Assembly (NCBI GenBank): GCA_041750975.1
Contig: JBGSYN010000037.1
Location: 1-26,711 of the forward strand
DNA length: 26,711 nucleotides
DNA from: JBGSYN01 sp041750975
GTDB lineage: Bacteria; Pseudomonadota; Alphaproteobacteria; Geminicoccales; Geminicoccaceae
Direction of reading: 5' to 3'
Shown here: in pieces, positions 1 to 7,306 of the stretch
How positions within the stretch are numbered: the stretch's first letter is position 1
How the letters are laid out: every line of letters starts with the position of its first letter
Program-made: the position numbers and the translations under genes
Notes under the pieces: generated by a model
What the model was told of the DNA's origin: nothing
The model's database searches: none
The model's input: the letters and a program-made list of their open reading frames with translations, nothing else

Positions 1-255
1 AGTAAAATTCCAGCCCATCCGCGCCGCCGCAAGAAAATAAAACGGCACGTTCACGACAAAGAAAACCGGCCCGAACTCGAGCCCGGTGCCATAGGAAATA
101 ACCAGCGCCAACCCCGCCGTCTGCCCCGTAATCAGCCCGACATCGGCCAATATATGCACGCCCAGCGTCACCAGGATAACGCCCGTAGCCAGCCCGAAAA
201 TATCGTCGATCGCACTATGCCGCGGCGGTGCGTCGGCGCCTTCGCGTTCGCCCAT
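1..255 (-). CDS. YitT-family membrane protein, N-terminal part only
   Basis: The gene runs off the left edge, so about 85 N-terminal residues are visible. After a short charged head (MGEREGADAPPRHSAIDD) there is a first membrane segment (GLATGVILVTLGVHILADVG), then the family-typical GLITGQTAGLALVISYGTGL stretch and a second membrane segment ending near the AARMGWNF turn. The order 'helix, G-x-x-x-G-Q/V-T-G, helix, NVPFY' is that of the YitT/DUF161 proteins, which have five or six membrane helices, sit in the inner membrane and have mostly unknown substrates. The ATG at 255 is chosen because the sequence starts just before the conserved helix; an upstream in-frame TTG is possible. No neighbour on the same strand hints at a substrate. 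Confidence 0.72.
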   Translation of the reverse strand, partial: MGEREGADAPPRHSAIDDIFGLATGVILVTLGVHILADVGLITGQTAGLALVISYGTGLEFGPVFFVVNVPFYFLAAARMGWNFT

Positions 256-785
256 GACAATCCCGGCCAAAATTCCGTCCCCACCCCCCAATCTGCCCCG
301 CCACACCCCCCTTGCAAGCACGACATGACACCCATGCGGGAAGGGTAGGGTTATCTGGAAGGTGATTCTGGCGGAGGAAGATTGAGCAGCGAAAGGGGCT
401 AACCCCTCTCGTACTCTCCTCGAAACATGGTTTAGTGAATGCTCGGGAGCATCATGGCTGATCTCAAGCAAAGCCGGAATTTCACAGTGCTTCGCTATTT
501 TTGCTAGGCGGAATTTTGTACCGCAGACCATTTATACCTTCCCGATCTACCAATCCATCGCCATCTCCCGGTGCATTGCCAACAGGGTCTCGAAATACAA
601 AACCTTGGATAAAAGAATGGTATGTCGACAGTTGCAGACATGTTGACAAATTTATAGATTGACCTGCTGTGCCTCATGGAAGACCGAGAAAAACTATATT
701 GTATATCCTATCTGCAATACAGACAGAAGCGTTATGTATATCATTGCCATTATATTAAATAAATCATTTATCATTATTGTTAAAA
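256..785. other. gene-poor stretch with falling GC content
   Basis: No intact gene is recognised over about 530 bases. The left half has the GC-rich composition of the flank. From about 480 the sequence turns AT-rich and stays so through the next gene. It holds a possible coding remnant (482-673, minus, listed separately) and a short palindrome, ATGCTC-GG-GAGCAT, at 439-452, which could be a binding site but has no partner I can name. Any promoter of the YitT-family gene must lie in the left part; I see no clear -35/-10 pair. Confidence 0.6.
482..673 (-). pseudogene. possible 3' remnant of a lost gene
   Basis: Between two TGA codons there is a 63-codon open frame with a coherent C-terminal half: around residues 28-47 it reads FRDPVGNAPGDGDGLVDREG, followed by INGLRYKIPPSKN. 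It has no ATG and no ribosome binding site, so it looks like the tail of a truncated gene rather than a complete small gene. It lies on the same strand as, and about 110 bases downstream of, the AT-rich membrane protein gene at 786-1475, and may have arrived with it. The GDGDG segment resembles a calcium-binding turn, but I do not recognise the family. Confidence 0.22.
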
Positions 786-1475
786 CTAGAGAAACACGAA
801 TAGAAACATTAGAAAACTCGACAAGCTAAGAATCATATTGCCAATAGCTTCGGTATTTATCGAAGATCGTGACAGAAGTGTACCGCCTCGTAGGTCTACG
901 TCTTGCTGCAGCCAACGTAGACCGTATGCTCGTGTGGCTAATATGGCCCGAATCAATAGCGCCTTTTCCAAAAAAATTGAAAGTGTAAGCAGAAACATCG
1001 CAAAAGAAACAATACAAAAATTTAAAGCTGACCGGGCAATATCTAGTTCCAATTCTATCATTGAATCTGTCGTATTCAGCATCGAAAGTTCAAAAAGTTG
1101 CAACCGCAGAGACTCTGTTCCGATATCGCCCAAATAGGTTAGGAATAAAATTATCAAAAATATTAGAGAAACGAAACAAAATATTAGATAATTACATGAT
1201 GAAAATACAATGTATTGAAGATGCGAATTATTCCGTCTGGACCTCAGTATATCAAGAGCATTAGACTTGCGTATGCGCCGGCGATAATGTCTACCTAATA
1301 GAAACAAAACAATATTGAGTCGAAGGATCGATTTCCATATAAACATAAATATGGGTATGATCATGAGAAGCAATATACCATGAAAGAGAAAGAAAGCGTC
1401 TTCGTAAGGACCAAAAAAAGCCCGGATGATCTTAATGATCTTATCCACGTAACCAATCGAATCTTGGAAATCCAT
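786..1475 (-). CDS. hypothetical integral membrane protein in an AT-rich patch
   Basis: A 229-residue protein that I do not recognise. It has about four or five hydrophobic segments: roughly residues 28-48 (AFFLFHGILLLMIIPIFMFI), 50-60, 91-113 (a run of I, F and L), 150-168 and the C-terminal 212-229. The loops after the second and before the last segment are basic (GRHYRRRIRKSN; ATRAYGLRWLQQD). The ATG at 1475 has a good Shine-Dalgarno (GAGG) seven bases upstream. Codon use is strikingly AT-rich (many ATA, TTA and AAT codons), unlike all neighbours, which suggests recent transfer. There is no partner gene on the same strand apart from a possible remnant downstream. The location of a promoter was not resolved. 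Confidence 0.7.
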   Translation of the reverse strand: MDFQDSIGYVDKIIKIIRAFFGPYEDAFFLFHGILLLMIIPIFMFIWKSILRLNIVLFLLGRHYRRRIRKSNALDILRSRRNNSHLQYIVFSSCNYLIFCFVSLIFLIILFLTYLGDIGTESLRLQLFELSMLNTTDSMIELELDIARSALNFCIVSFAMFLLTLSIFLEKALLIRAILATRAYGLRWLQQDVDLRGGTLLSRSSINTEAIGNMILSLSSFLMFLFVFL

Positions 1476-1878
1476 TTATAGCCTCTTTGAAGCTGACAAA
1501 AACATAGATGATGATGTCATGGGCAACTCAGAAGAGAATGTAAGGAGCAGCGAGTAGAAGTCGATGGAGGGGTTTTAGGGTGAAGGCGTGTACAACTTCG
1601 CGGATGTAGACACCAGGTGCGCGCTGATAAACTGTCCTGAGTTGGTAATTGGCTGACAGTTGGCCACTCCTGGCCACCGCGGTGGCCAGGAGTGGCCATG
1701 CCGCTTTCGGGCGGGTTTGATGGCGTTGTAAGAACAGTTCATACCATCATCTGGCATCGCGGCAAGAGCGAAGTGGACACGCCAATATATCGTAGCGTGA
1801 GATCCGGTCTGCAACCCTTGATTGAACTTTGTAAAGGGAGTATAAGCCTATCTAGCGGATAATCATGAGGAAACGAGA
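1476..1878. other. gene-free stretch containing a long palindrome
   Basis: About 400 bases between the AT-rich gene and the TNE-repeat gene. Open frames here are short, lack ribosome binding sites and give no recognisable protein. The only clear structure is the 38-bp perfect palindrome at 1661-1698. Base composition returns to GC-rich across this stretch, so it contains the right edge of the AT-rich patch. Confidence 0.6.
1661..1698. repeat. 38-bp perfect palindrome with four TGGCCA boxes
   Basis: The left arm TGGCCACTCCTGGCCACC (1661-1678) is followed by GC and then its exact reverse complement (1681-1698), so all 38 bases are symmetric without a mismatch. TGGCCA occurs four times, starting at 1661, 1671, 1683 and 1693, a spacing of 10, 12 and 10 bases, close to one helical turn each. 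It is not followed by a T-tract on either strand, so it is not a standard intrinsic terminator. It could be an operator for a multimeric regulator, an extragenic palindrome or the footprint of a mobile element. Confidence 0.9.
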
Positions 1879-2811
1879 ATGGCGGAAGTTTCGAGCACGC
1901 AGCAGCAGGCCTCGCGGATTAATGGGGCGAAGTCGCGGGGGCCGGTGACTGAGGAGGGGAAGGCGCGGTCGAGCCGGAATGCGGTGCGGCATGGGGTTTT
2001 GAGTTCGGCTGTGGTGATGAGCGAGGAGGAGATCGGGGTCGCGGAGGGGGTTCGGTATGGGTATGTGCGGCGGTATGGGCCGCAGGATCAGCTGGAGGTG
2101 GAGATCGTCGAGGGGTTGGTGGTGTCGATGATCAAGCTCAGGCGGCTTGACCGGTTGGAGCTGGAGGCGATGGAACGGGCCGTCGTGACGGACGGCATGA
2201 ACGAACCCAACGATCCCTCGATTGCGAAAAGATACCCAACGCTTGCCACTTTGGGGCGCTATCGCGGGCGGCTCAATCATGAGCTGAAGCTCTCCGAGAA
2301 CCGGTTGATGACGTTGTTGCAGCATCGGCCCGAGAGCGGGAACGTGCTCGACCTCAGTGCGCCCCAGCTGCGGTTTCTGGCCGACATGGCCGAACGGACC
2401 GAGCGCGAAAAAGCGAGGCTGGCGGCGGCTCAGGCGGGCGAGGCGCCGGCATCGAGGGAGCCTGTCACAAACGAATCCGGCCTCGTCGGTACCATGCAGA
2501 GAGACACGAACGAACCCACGGCCTCCGGCCAGCTGCAAAAATGCACGAACGAAAACCACGCTCCGCGCACGCAACCTAGGAGCACGAACGAACCCGGCAT
2601 CGCCGCAACCATGCACAAAAGCACGAACGAACCCGGCATTGCCGGCAGGTCGCCAAAACGCACGAACGAATTGAGCCTCGATGCGTTGGTCGACGACTTC
2701 ATGGCCCGGTTTGGCTCCAGGTCCGGTCGTTCCGCCTCCACCCTTGGCGCTCCAATCCTCGGCACCTCCAATCTCAACGGGATCATCTCCGACTTCGCCC
2801 GCTCCGCCTGA
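1879..2811 (+). CDS. hypothetical protein of the 'SRNAxRHG' type with 13-residue TNE repeats
   Basis: A 310-residue cytoplasmic protein. Its N-terminus (residues about 8-42: ASRINGAKSRGPVTEEGKAR, then SSRNAVRHGVLSS) matches a widespread bacterial hypothetical family known to me by this signature. A helical region follows (residues 45-165) rich in LE and RR pairs and including the family-like GPQDQLEVEIVEGLVVSMIKLRRL. Residues 197-261 are five exact 13-residue tandem repeats, each starting TNE, and a sixth TNE opens the C-terminal segment (TNELSLDALVDDFMARFGSR). The ATG at 1879 has a GAGG-like ribosome binding site (1868-1872 region). The gene stands alone, and its function is unknown. The N-terminal signature is often found on accessory DNA; that link is from general experience, not from this sequence. 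Confidence 0.75.
   Translation: MAEVSSTQQQASRINGAKSRGPVTEEGKARSSRNAVRHGVLSSAVVMSEEEIGVAEGVRYGYVRRYGPQDQLEVEIVEGLVVSMIKLRRLDRLELEAMERAVVTDGMNEPNDPSIAKRYPTLATLGRYRGRLNHELKLSENRLMTLLQHRPESGNVLDLSAPQLRFLADMAERTEREKARLAAAQAGEAPASREPVTNESGLVGTMQRDTNEPTASGQLQKCTNENHAPRTQPRSTNEPGIAATMHKSTNEPGIAGRSPKRTNELSLDALVDDFMARFGSRSGRSASTLGAPILGTSNLNGIISDFARSA
2467..2661 (+). repeat. five in-frame 39-bp tandem repeats (TNE repeats)
   Basis: The codons for Thr-Asn-Glu begin at 2467, 2506, 2545, 2584, 2623 and 2662, exactly 39 bases apart each time. The first five units are complete 13-residue repeats; the sixth TNE starts the non-repeated C-terminus. Units four and five are nearly identical at the start (TNEPGIA), while units one to three have diverged, most of all unit three (TNENHAPRTQPRS). 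The DNA core is ACGAACGAACC. Exact length with diverged sequence points to selection on the protein rather than to fresh slippage. Confidence 0.93.
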
Positions 2812-2957
2812 CCCAAGCCCCGAGCGCGTCACCCCAACCCAACAGCCCCCGGGAGCTTGAGGCCAATGCCTGTTTGAATGGGGTGCGATCCTCGAGAAGC
2901 CTTTGCCTGTACACGAACTCTTCGAGGACCGATCGGATTGACGTAGTTATTGAGGCC

Positions 2958-3515
2958 ATGATCATCCGTACCGCCCGGGACAGCGATTTGCCGTCGATTC
3001 ATGCCATTTATCGGCATTATGTCCTGACCAGCCTCGCGACGTTCGAGTTCGAGCCGCCGTCGATCGGTGAGATGGCGGTGCGGCGGGAAGGGGTGCTGGC
3101 CGCGGGCATGCCCTATATCGTCGCCGAGCGGGATGGGGAGGTGGTCGGCTATGCGCATGCCGGACCCTACCGCCCGCGTCCGGCCTATCGTCGGACGGTC
3201 GAGGACTCGCTTTATGTTCGTGCCGACTGCGCCCGTCAGGGGGTCGGCCGGGCATTGCTCGGAGGCTTGCTCGAGGCGTGCGAGGCTTGTCGCATGCGGC
3301 AGATGATTGCCGTGATCGGCGATCGCGACAATGCCGGCTCGACCGGGCTGCACGAACGGATGGGCTTTCAACGGGCGGGCCTGTTGCGCGGGGTCGGGTT
3401 CAAGTTCGACCGCTGGGTCGACGTCGTCCTGATGCAGCGTCAGCTCGGCCGAGGCGAAGAGGCACCGCCCGAAACCAATCCGGGAGCGCGAGGGGGCGGC
3501 GTCCCCTCGCCCTGA
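2958..3515 (+). CDS. GNAT N-acetyltransferase, phosphinothricin-acetyltransferase-like
   Basis: A 185-residue enzyme of the PAT/Bar/MnaT branch of the GNAT family, which transfers acetyl from acetyl-CoA to the amino group of small molecules such as phosphinothricin, methionine sulfoximine or related amino acids. The start IIRTARDSDLPSIHAIYRHY, the TFEFEPPS segment (28-35) and the acetyl-CoA loop ARQGVGRAL (92-100) are typical, as is the late GxxxLHERMGFQRAG (130-141). The ATG at 2958 is preferred over an upstream start because family members begin with this M-I-I-R sequence; the GAGG upstream is close (2952-2955). The last 20 residues are a proline- and glycine-rich tail not seen in the family core. 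The real substrate cannot be told. It converges on the dehydrogenase gene at 3528. Confidence 0.85.
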   Translation: MIIRTARDSDLPSIHAIYRHYVLTSLATFEFEPPSIGEMAVRREGVLAAGMPYIVAERDGEVVGYAHAGPYRPRPAYRRTVEDSLYVRADCARQGVGRALLGGLLEACEACRMRQMIAVIGDRDNAGSTGLHERMGFQRAGLLRGVGFKFDRWVDVVLMQRQLGRGEEAPPETNPGARGGGVPSP

Positions 3516-3527
3516 ACCTTCTTGCGC

Positions 3528-4430
3528 CTACCCTTGTCGCCGGGCCTCGATACCCGCCGCTTTTTCGAGAGGTTTGATACAGGCACCCTGGTCCTCCTCG
3601 GCGAGACCCATCGCCATGGCCATGTCATGCAGCACGCGCGCCGCTGCACCCAGAGGCGTCGGCACGCCGAGTTCGAGACCCATGCGGCAGGCGAGGCCCA
3701 GATCCTTGTGCGCCAAAGCGAGCTTGAAGCGTGGCTCGAAGATACCTTCCAGGGTTCGAGGCTGGACCGTGACCCTGAGATGCCGGCTGTCGGCCGCGGT
3801 CGCGGCCATCACCTCGCACAAGGTCGGCAAATCGACCCCGGCCTTGGCACCCAGGACCGCGGCTTCCGAGGTCAGCGCCAGGATCGAGCAACTGACGAGA
3901 TTGTTGATGAGCTTGGTCGCGGAACCCGTGCCCGCCGGCCCGCAATGGAAGATTTCCGAGCCGATGCATTGCAACACCGGACGCATTTCATCGAGGAGTT
4001 CGGCGTCGCCGCCGACCATCAGCGCCAGATTGCCCACCGCTGCCTGTGCGGGGCCTTTGCCGACCGGGCAATCGAGCATTCTCGCACCTTTTTCCGCCAA
4101 GGCCGCATGGACCTTGAGCGAGGTGGCGGGATCGATGGTGGAGAGATCGATGAAGACGTCGCCCGCTCGTACGGCCTCGAGCGTGCCGGCTTCGCCCAGA
4201 ACCGCCGCTTCGACCGCCTTGGGGTCCGGCAGGCTGGAGAGCACAATTCGACATTTGTCGGCAACATCATGGCAGGAATGGGCAGCGGTGGCTCCTTCCT
4301 TGACCATGGAGTCTATGTATTGCGAGCGCAGATCGTAGACGGAGACCTGGTGGCCGCCGCGGATCAGGCTTGTGACCATGCCCGAGCCCATATTGCCAAG
4401 GCCGATGAACCCGATCGGTCCTTCGGTCAT
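3528..4430 (-). CDS. NAD(P)-dependent beta-hydroxyacid dehydrogenase, 3-hydroxyisobutyrate dehydrogenase family
   Basis: A 300-residue cytoplasmic enzyme of the 6-phosphogluconate / 3-hydroxyisobutyrate dehydrogenase superfamily, which oxidises beta-hydroxyacids or reduces tartronate semialdehyde. The Rossmann motif GFIGLGNMGSG is at residues 7-17, the dinucleotide specificity strand VYDLRS at 31-36 and the catalytic helix KLINNLV at 173-179 with the family Lys173 and Asn177. The substrate loop reads DCPVGKGPAQ (120-129) where classical members have D-A-P-V-S-G-G, so the substrate-binding serine is replaced; the substrate may therefore be unusual. The ATG at 4430 is preferred to the GTG six bases upstream because GGGAGG (minus strand, about 4436-4441) would overlap the GTG and sits well for the ATG. 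It is divergent from the cyclase gene. Confidence 0.85.
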   Translation of the reverse strand: MTEGPIGFIGLGNMGSGMVTSLIRGGHQVSVYDLRSQYIDSMVKEGATAAHSCHDVADKCRIVLSSLPDPKAVEAAVLGEAGTLEAVRAGDVFIDLSTIDPATSLKVHAALAEKGARMLDCPVGKGPAQAAVGNLALMVGGDAELLDEMRPVLQCIGSEIFHCGPAGTGSATKLINNLVSCSILALTSEAAVLGAKAGVDLPTLCEVMAATAADSRHLRVTVQPRTLEGIFEPRFKLALAHKDLGLACRMGLELGVPTPLGAAARVLHDMAMAMGLAEEDQGACIKPLEKAAGIEARRQG

Positions 4431-4573
4431 GTGCACCTCCCGTTGCGGTTCTTTCGAAAAAATGAAGATATCGCGAACATCGGCGGTATTTGAAGCAGAA
4501 AAGGCCGAGGCGACCTATATGCTTTCGTGGAAGCGATTTCGAGGAACTCTCAGTCCGGACCCGGGAGACGATG

Positions 4574-6436
4574 ATGGTACGCAGACTGGCGGCAATCATG
4601 GCGGGAGATATCGTCGGCTACAGCCGGCTGATGGCCGAGGACGAGGCGGGCACCTATGAATCCCTGCGGGCGCTCATGGAGGAGGTCGTCCGACCGGTTA
4701 TCCAAGCCGGCTCCGGCACCATCTTCAAAACCACCGGCGATGGCTTTCTCGCCGCATTCGCCAGTGTCGGCGAGGCGCTCGATGCCGGGCTCGTGATCCA
4801 GCGTGGCATGGCCGACAGCACCATGCAGCTGCGGCTCGGCCTCAATCTCGGCGATGTCATCGACGATGGCGAGGATGTCTTCGGCGATGGCGTCAATGTC
4901 GCCGCACGCCTCGAAAGCATGGCCGAGCCCGGCACGATCTATGTCAGCGTCGCCGTGGTCCGCGCCGCCGGCCGCAAGCCCGGCATCCGCTTCGAACGTA
5001 TCGGCAATCGCCGCGGCAAGAATTTGCCGGATGCGATCGACACTTACATCGTCCGCCCTGGTCGAGGCGCCCGGGCGCTGCCGCCTGCGGTCACCCGGGC
5101 GCGGGCACTTACCGCAGGCGGGGTTGCCCTTGGCGCTCTCGCCATCGGCGTCGGCGTCATCGACGGCCGGCCCGTCGCCATGCTTCGAGAGACGATCCAA
5201 GCCGTCACCGGCGTAGCCGAGGCCGAAGCCGCGTCGCCTTCGGTAGCCGTGCTGCCCTTCGATAATCTCGGCGGCGATGGCGAGGACTATTTTGCCGATG
5301 GTCTCACCGAAGATATCATCAACGATCTCGCCCGCAGCCGTGAGCTGCTCGTCATCGCCCGCAACTCGACCTTCGCTTACAAGGATGTGTCGACCGACAT
5401 TCGTACCATCGGCAATCAGCTCGGCGCCAATTACATCGTCGAGGGCAGCACCCGCCGCGCCGGTGATCAGCTGCGTGTCGTGGCCCAGCTGATTGATGCC
5501 AACACCGGCGTGCACCTCTGGTCGAAAAGCTATGATCGGCAGATGGCCGATGTTTTCGCCCTGCAGGACGACCTCACCAGCGAGATCACGGCCTCGCTGG
5601 TTTCCTATGTCGGGCAGACGGAGGAAACCGCCGCGGCCTCGAGGCCGACCGAGGATGTCCGAGCCTACGACCTCGTCCTCCAAGGCCGCGACCGCTTTGC
5701 CCATGGCTCATCCGACCCTGCGGCCCTGTTCGACGCGCGCGATCGTTTTGCTCGCGCCGTGACGCTCGATCCGGGCTATGCGGTCGCTCGGGCCGAACTC
5801 GGCAAGACCTACATCGCCGATCAGATGCAAGGGATTACGGGCGACGCCACCAGCGAAGATCTGGAGCGCGGCATGGCCCACCTCCGTGAGGCTATCCGGC
5901 TCGAGCCTGAACTCGCGCTCGCCTTTCAGTTCCTCAGCTACGGTCTCTCGGGCTTGGGGGACTACCAGGGTGCGATGCGCGCCGCCCGCCGCGCCATCGA
6001 GCTCAATCCGAGCGACCCCGACAGTCAGATGTCGCTGGCCAAGGCCCAGCTTCGTTTCGGTGATTATGAGACGGCCGTCGACCATGCCGAACGTGCGCGT
6101 CGTCTGAATCCCCTGGCCCCGCAATACTATCCCTTCATTCATGCCCAGGCGCTCTACGCCACCGAGCAATTCGAAGAAGGGAACCGTGTCCTTGGCGATT
6201 GCCTGCTGCGGGTGCCGAACGACAAGGGTTGCATCCTCATCCGCGCCGCGGTTCAAACGAAGCTCGACCGTCCCGAAGCTGCCCGCGCGTCAATCGCCCG
6301 GCTGATTGAAATCGATCCCAATTTTTCTCTTGCCGAGGAACGCAATTACCGCCGTTTCGGCGATGCCCCGCTGATGGACGTCTTTCTGGCCGACCTCAAA
6401 GCCGCCGGCGCGCCGGAAACCGCGGGCCAGGTCTAA
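4574..6436 (+). CDS. class III adenylate/guanylate cyclase with TolB/FlgO-like and TPR domains
   Basis: A 620-residue inner-membrane protein. Residues 1-165 are a class III nucleotide cyclase domain: metal-binding Asp12 in AGDIVGYSRLM, second metal Asp56 in KTTGDGFLAAF with Lys52 just before it, and the transition-state Asn/Arg in FGDGVNVAARLE. A hydrophobic helix (ALTAGGVALGALAIGVGVI) follows at about 180-200. Then comes the FlgO/TolB-N-like domain SVAVLPFDNLGG...DYFADGLTEDI...NYIVEGSTRR (about 222-350) and, to the C-terminus, TPR repeats (for example AIRLEPELALAFQFLSYGLS and AIELNPSDPDSQMSLAKAQL). This architecture is common in Alphaproteobacteria, often in many copies. The product is probably cAMP, since the metal and transition-state residues are all kept. 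The ATG at 4574 is chosen because GGGAG (4563-4567) lies six bases before it; ATG 4571 is too close. Translation from further upstream is unlikely. Confidence 0.87.
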   Translation: MVRRLAAIMAGDIVGYSRLMAEDEAGTYESLRALMEEVVRPVIQAGSGTIFKTTGDGFLAAFASVGEALDAGLVIQRGMADSTMQLRLGLNLGDVIDDGEDVFGDGVNVAARLESMAEPGTIYVSVAVVRAAGRKPGIRFERIGNRRGKNLPDAIDTYIVRPGRGARALPPAVTRARALTAGGVALGALAIGVGVIDGRPVAMLRETIQAVTGVAEAEAASPSVAVLPFDNLGGDGEDYFADGLTEDIINDLARSRELLVIARNSTFAYKDVSTDIRTIGNQLGANYIVEGSTRRAGDQLRVVAQLIDANTGVHLWSKSYDRQMADVFALQDDLTSEITASLVSYVGQTEETAAASRPTEDVRAYDLVLQGRDRFAHGSSDPAALFDARDRFARAVTLDPGYAVARAELGKTYIADQMQGITGDATSEDLERGMAHLREAIRLEPELALAFQFLSYGLSGLGDYQGAMRAARRAIELNPSDPDSQMSLAKAQLRFGDYETAVDHAERARRLNPLAPQYYPFIHAQALYATEQFEEGNRVLGDCLLRVPNDKGCILIRAAVQTKLDRPEAARASIARLIEIDPNFSLAEERNYRRFGDAPLMDVFLADLKAAGAPETAGQV

Positions 6437-6525
6437 TCGTGCGAACTCGACAAAAACACCCGTTCGCAGAGCCTCGGCGAGATAATGCGCCTGGCGCTCA
6501 TGGACGACTTCACTACATTTTCCGG

Positions 6526-6575
6526 CGGATCGAACGGCCGCAATGTCTGGAACACGTTCCCGGTCGTTCGATCCG
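6526..6575. terminator. large inverted repeat in a convergent gap, possible bidirectional terminator
   Basis: CGGATCGAACG (6526-6536) pairs exactly with CGTTCGATCCG (6565-6575), and the stem can grow inward by four more pairs including one G-U (GCCG at 6537-6540 with CGGT at 6561-6564). The loop holds a nested GGAAC/GTTCC pair. It lies between the 3' ends of the cyclase gene (6436) and the small minus-strand gene (6589), the place expected for a terminator serving both. No U-tract follows on either strand, so it may instead protect 3' ends or be a DNA site. Confidence 0.55.
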
Positions 6576-6588
6576 GTCAATCGTTTGC

Positions 6589-6939
6589 CTAGAACTGGGC
6601 GGCCAGCCTTTCCATGCAGGCTGTTGCAACCGAGCGGTCGGGCTCGGACGAGCCGGGCATCGTCGCCCAGCCGGCTTCCATGATCATGGTGTTGCGCTGA
6701 TAGCTGCGGGCCTGCTGCAATTCGGCCAGCGTCACCGCGGCCTGCGGATCCAGCTTCGACTGCTCGACGCAGATCGGCACCAGGGCCGCGACGACCTCGA
6801 GCTTGGCGTTGTCGGCCGCCATTTCCCGGGCCGAACTGCCCGTCATCCATCCGCCCCATGAAAAGCCGGCGATGGCAATGGCCGCAGCGCCGACGGCGGC
6901 GCCATAGATTCCAGGTTTGATCCAAGTCGGAACGTTCAT
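6589..6939 (-). CDS. hypothetical small protein with one N-terminal membrane anchor
   Basis: A 116-residue protein starting MNVPTWIKPGIYGAAVGAAA, with one glycine- and alanine-rich membrane segment at about 10-32 (ending AGFSWGGWMTG), followed by a soluble alpha-helical part. The soluble part keeps ALVPICVEQSKLDP (52-65), two lone cysteines (about 57 and 108) and a C-terminal ATACMERLAAQF. Small proteins with this WGGWxTG and LVPICV pattern are frequent in rhizobia-like Alphaproteobacteria as unnamed conserved hypotheticals. The helix would put the C-terminal part in the periplasm if it acts as an uncleaved signal anchor. A Shine-Dalgarno-like GGGAG sits about 12 bases upstream on the minus strand. 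Function unknown. Confidence 0.72.
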   Translation of the reverse strand: MNVPTWIKPGIYGAAVGAAAIAIAGFSWGGWMTGSSAREMAADNAKLEVVAALVPICVEQSKLDPQAAVTLAELQQARSYQRNTMIMEAGWATMPGSSEPDRSVATACMERLAAQF

Positions 6940-7306
6940 CGAAGTTACTCCCTTTCTGACCGTGGTCTAGCACGAAACAAACGCTGGCAGCACTTTATTC
7001 CATCAAAAGAAGTAAAATTCTTGTGATGGCCAAATCTCGAATATTATGATGTTGTTTTTACTCCGAATCTCGGTGTTTTCTTGTTTCGCGTACGACAGTT
7101 TTGGAGAATTCGTACGTCAGTATATTTGGTATCGATCGGCTGAGATGGGTCCCAACTTGACTTGAAGCCGGGGTTCAAAGGGCCGGAACAATCATGCTGA
7201 AATAGGGTGCCATCGATGACGTCGTCCATTCAGAACGCCACGTCGTAACTATAGCTTGGCAAATTGGGCTGCACAACGCGGGCGACAGGAGTCTCAAGTC
7301 AGCGAC
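6940..7306. other. gene-free stretch upstream of a small membrane protein gene
   Basis: About 370 bases of moderate GC content. It must hold the promoter of the minus-strand gene ending at 6589, but I cannot assign -35/-10 elements. A weak inverted repeat CGTACGA/TCGTACG is present at 7089-7095 and 7110-7116. A 61-codon frame on the minus strand (7044-7229) has no ribosome binding site and no recognisable sequence. Composition drops somewhat here and in the next gene. Confidence 0.5.

Noticed and set aside
154..348. 64-codon open frame on the plus strand
   Set aside because: It is antisense to the YitT-family gene start and runs into low-complexity C-rich DNA; no ribosome binding site.
1575..1814. 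79-codon minus-strand frame over the palindrome
   Set aside because: It reads through the 38-bp palindrome, has no ribosome binding site and no recognisable sequence.
1852..2832. Long open frame antisense to the TNE-repeat gene
   Set aside because: It mirrors the GC-rich coding strand; the plus-strand frame has the family signature, the repeat frame and the ribosome binding site.
3522..4493. Long plus-strand frame opposite the dehydrogenase gene
   Set aside because: The minus-strand frame has clear dehydrogenase motifs; this one has only the composition of a shadow.
7044..7229. 61-codon minus-strand frame in a gene-free gap
   Set aside because: No ribosome binding site, no domain and no linkage to either neighbour.
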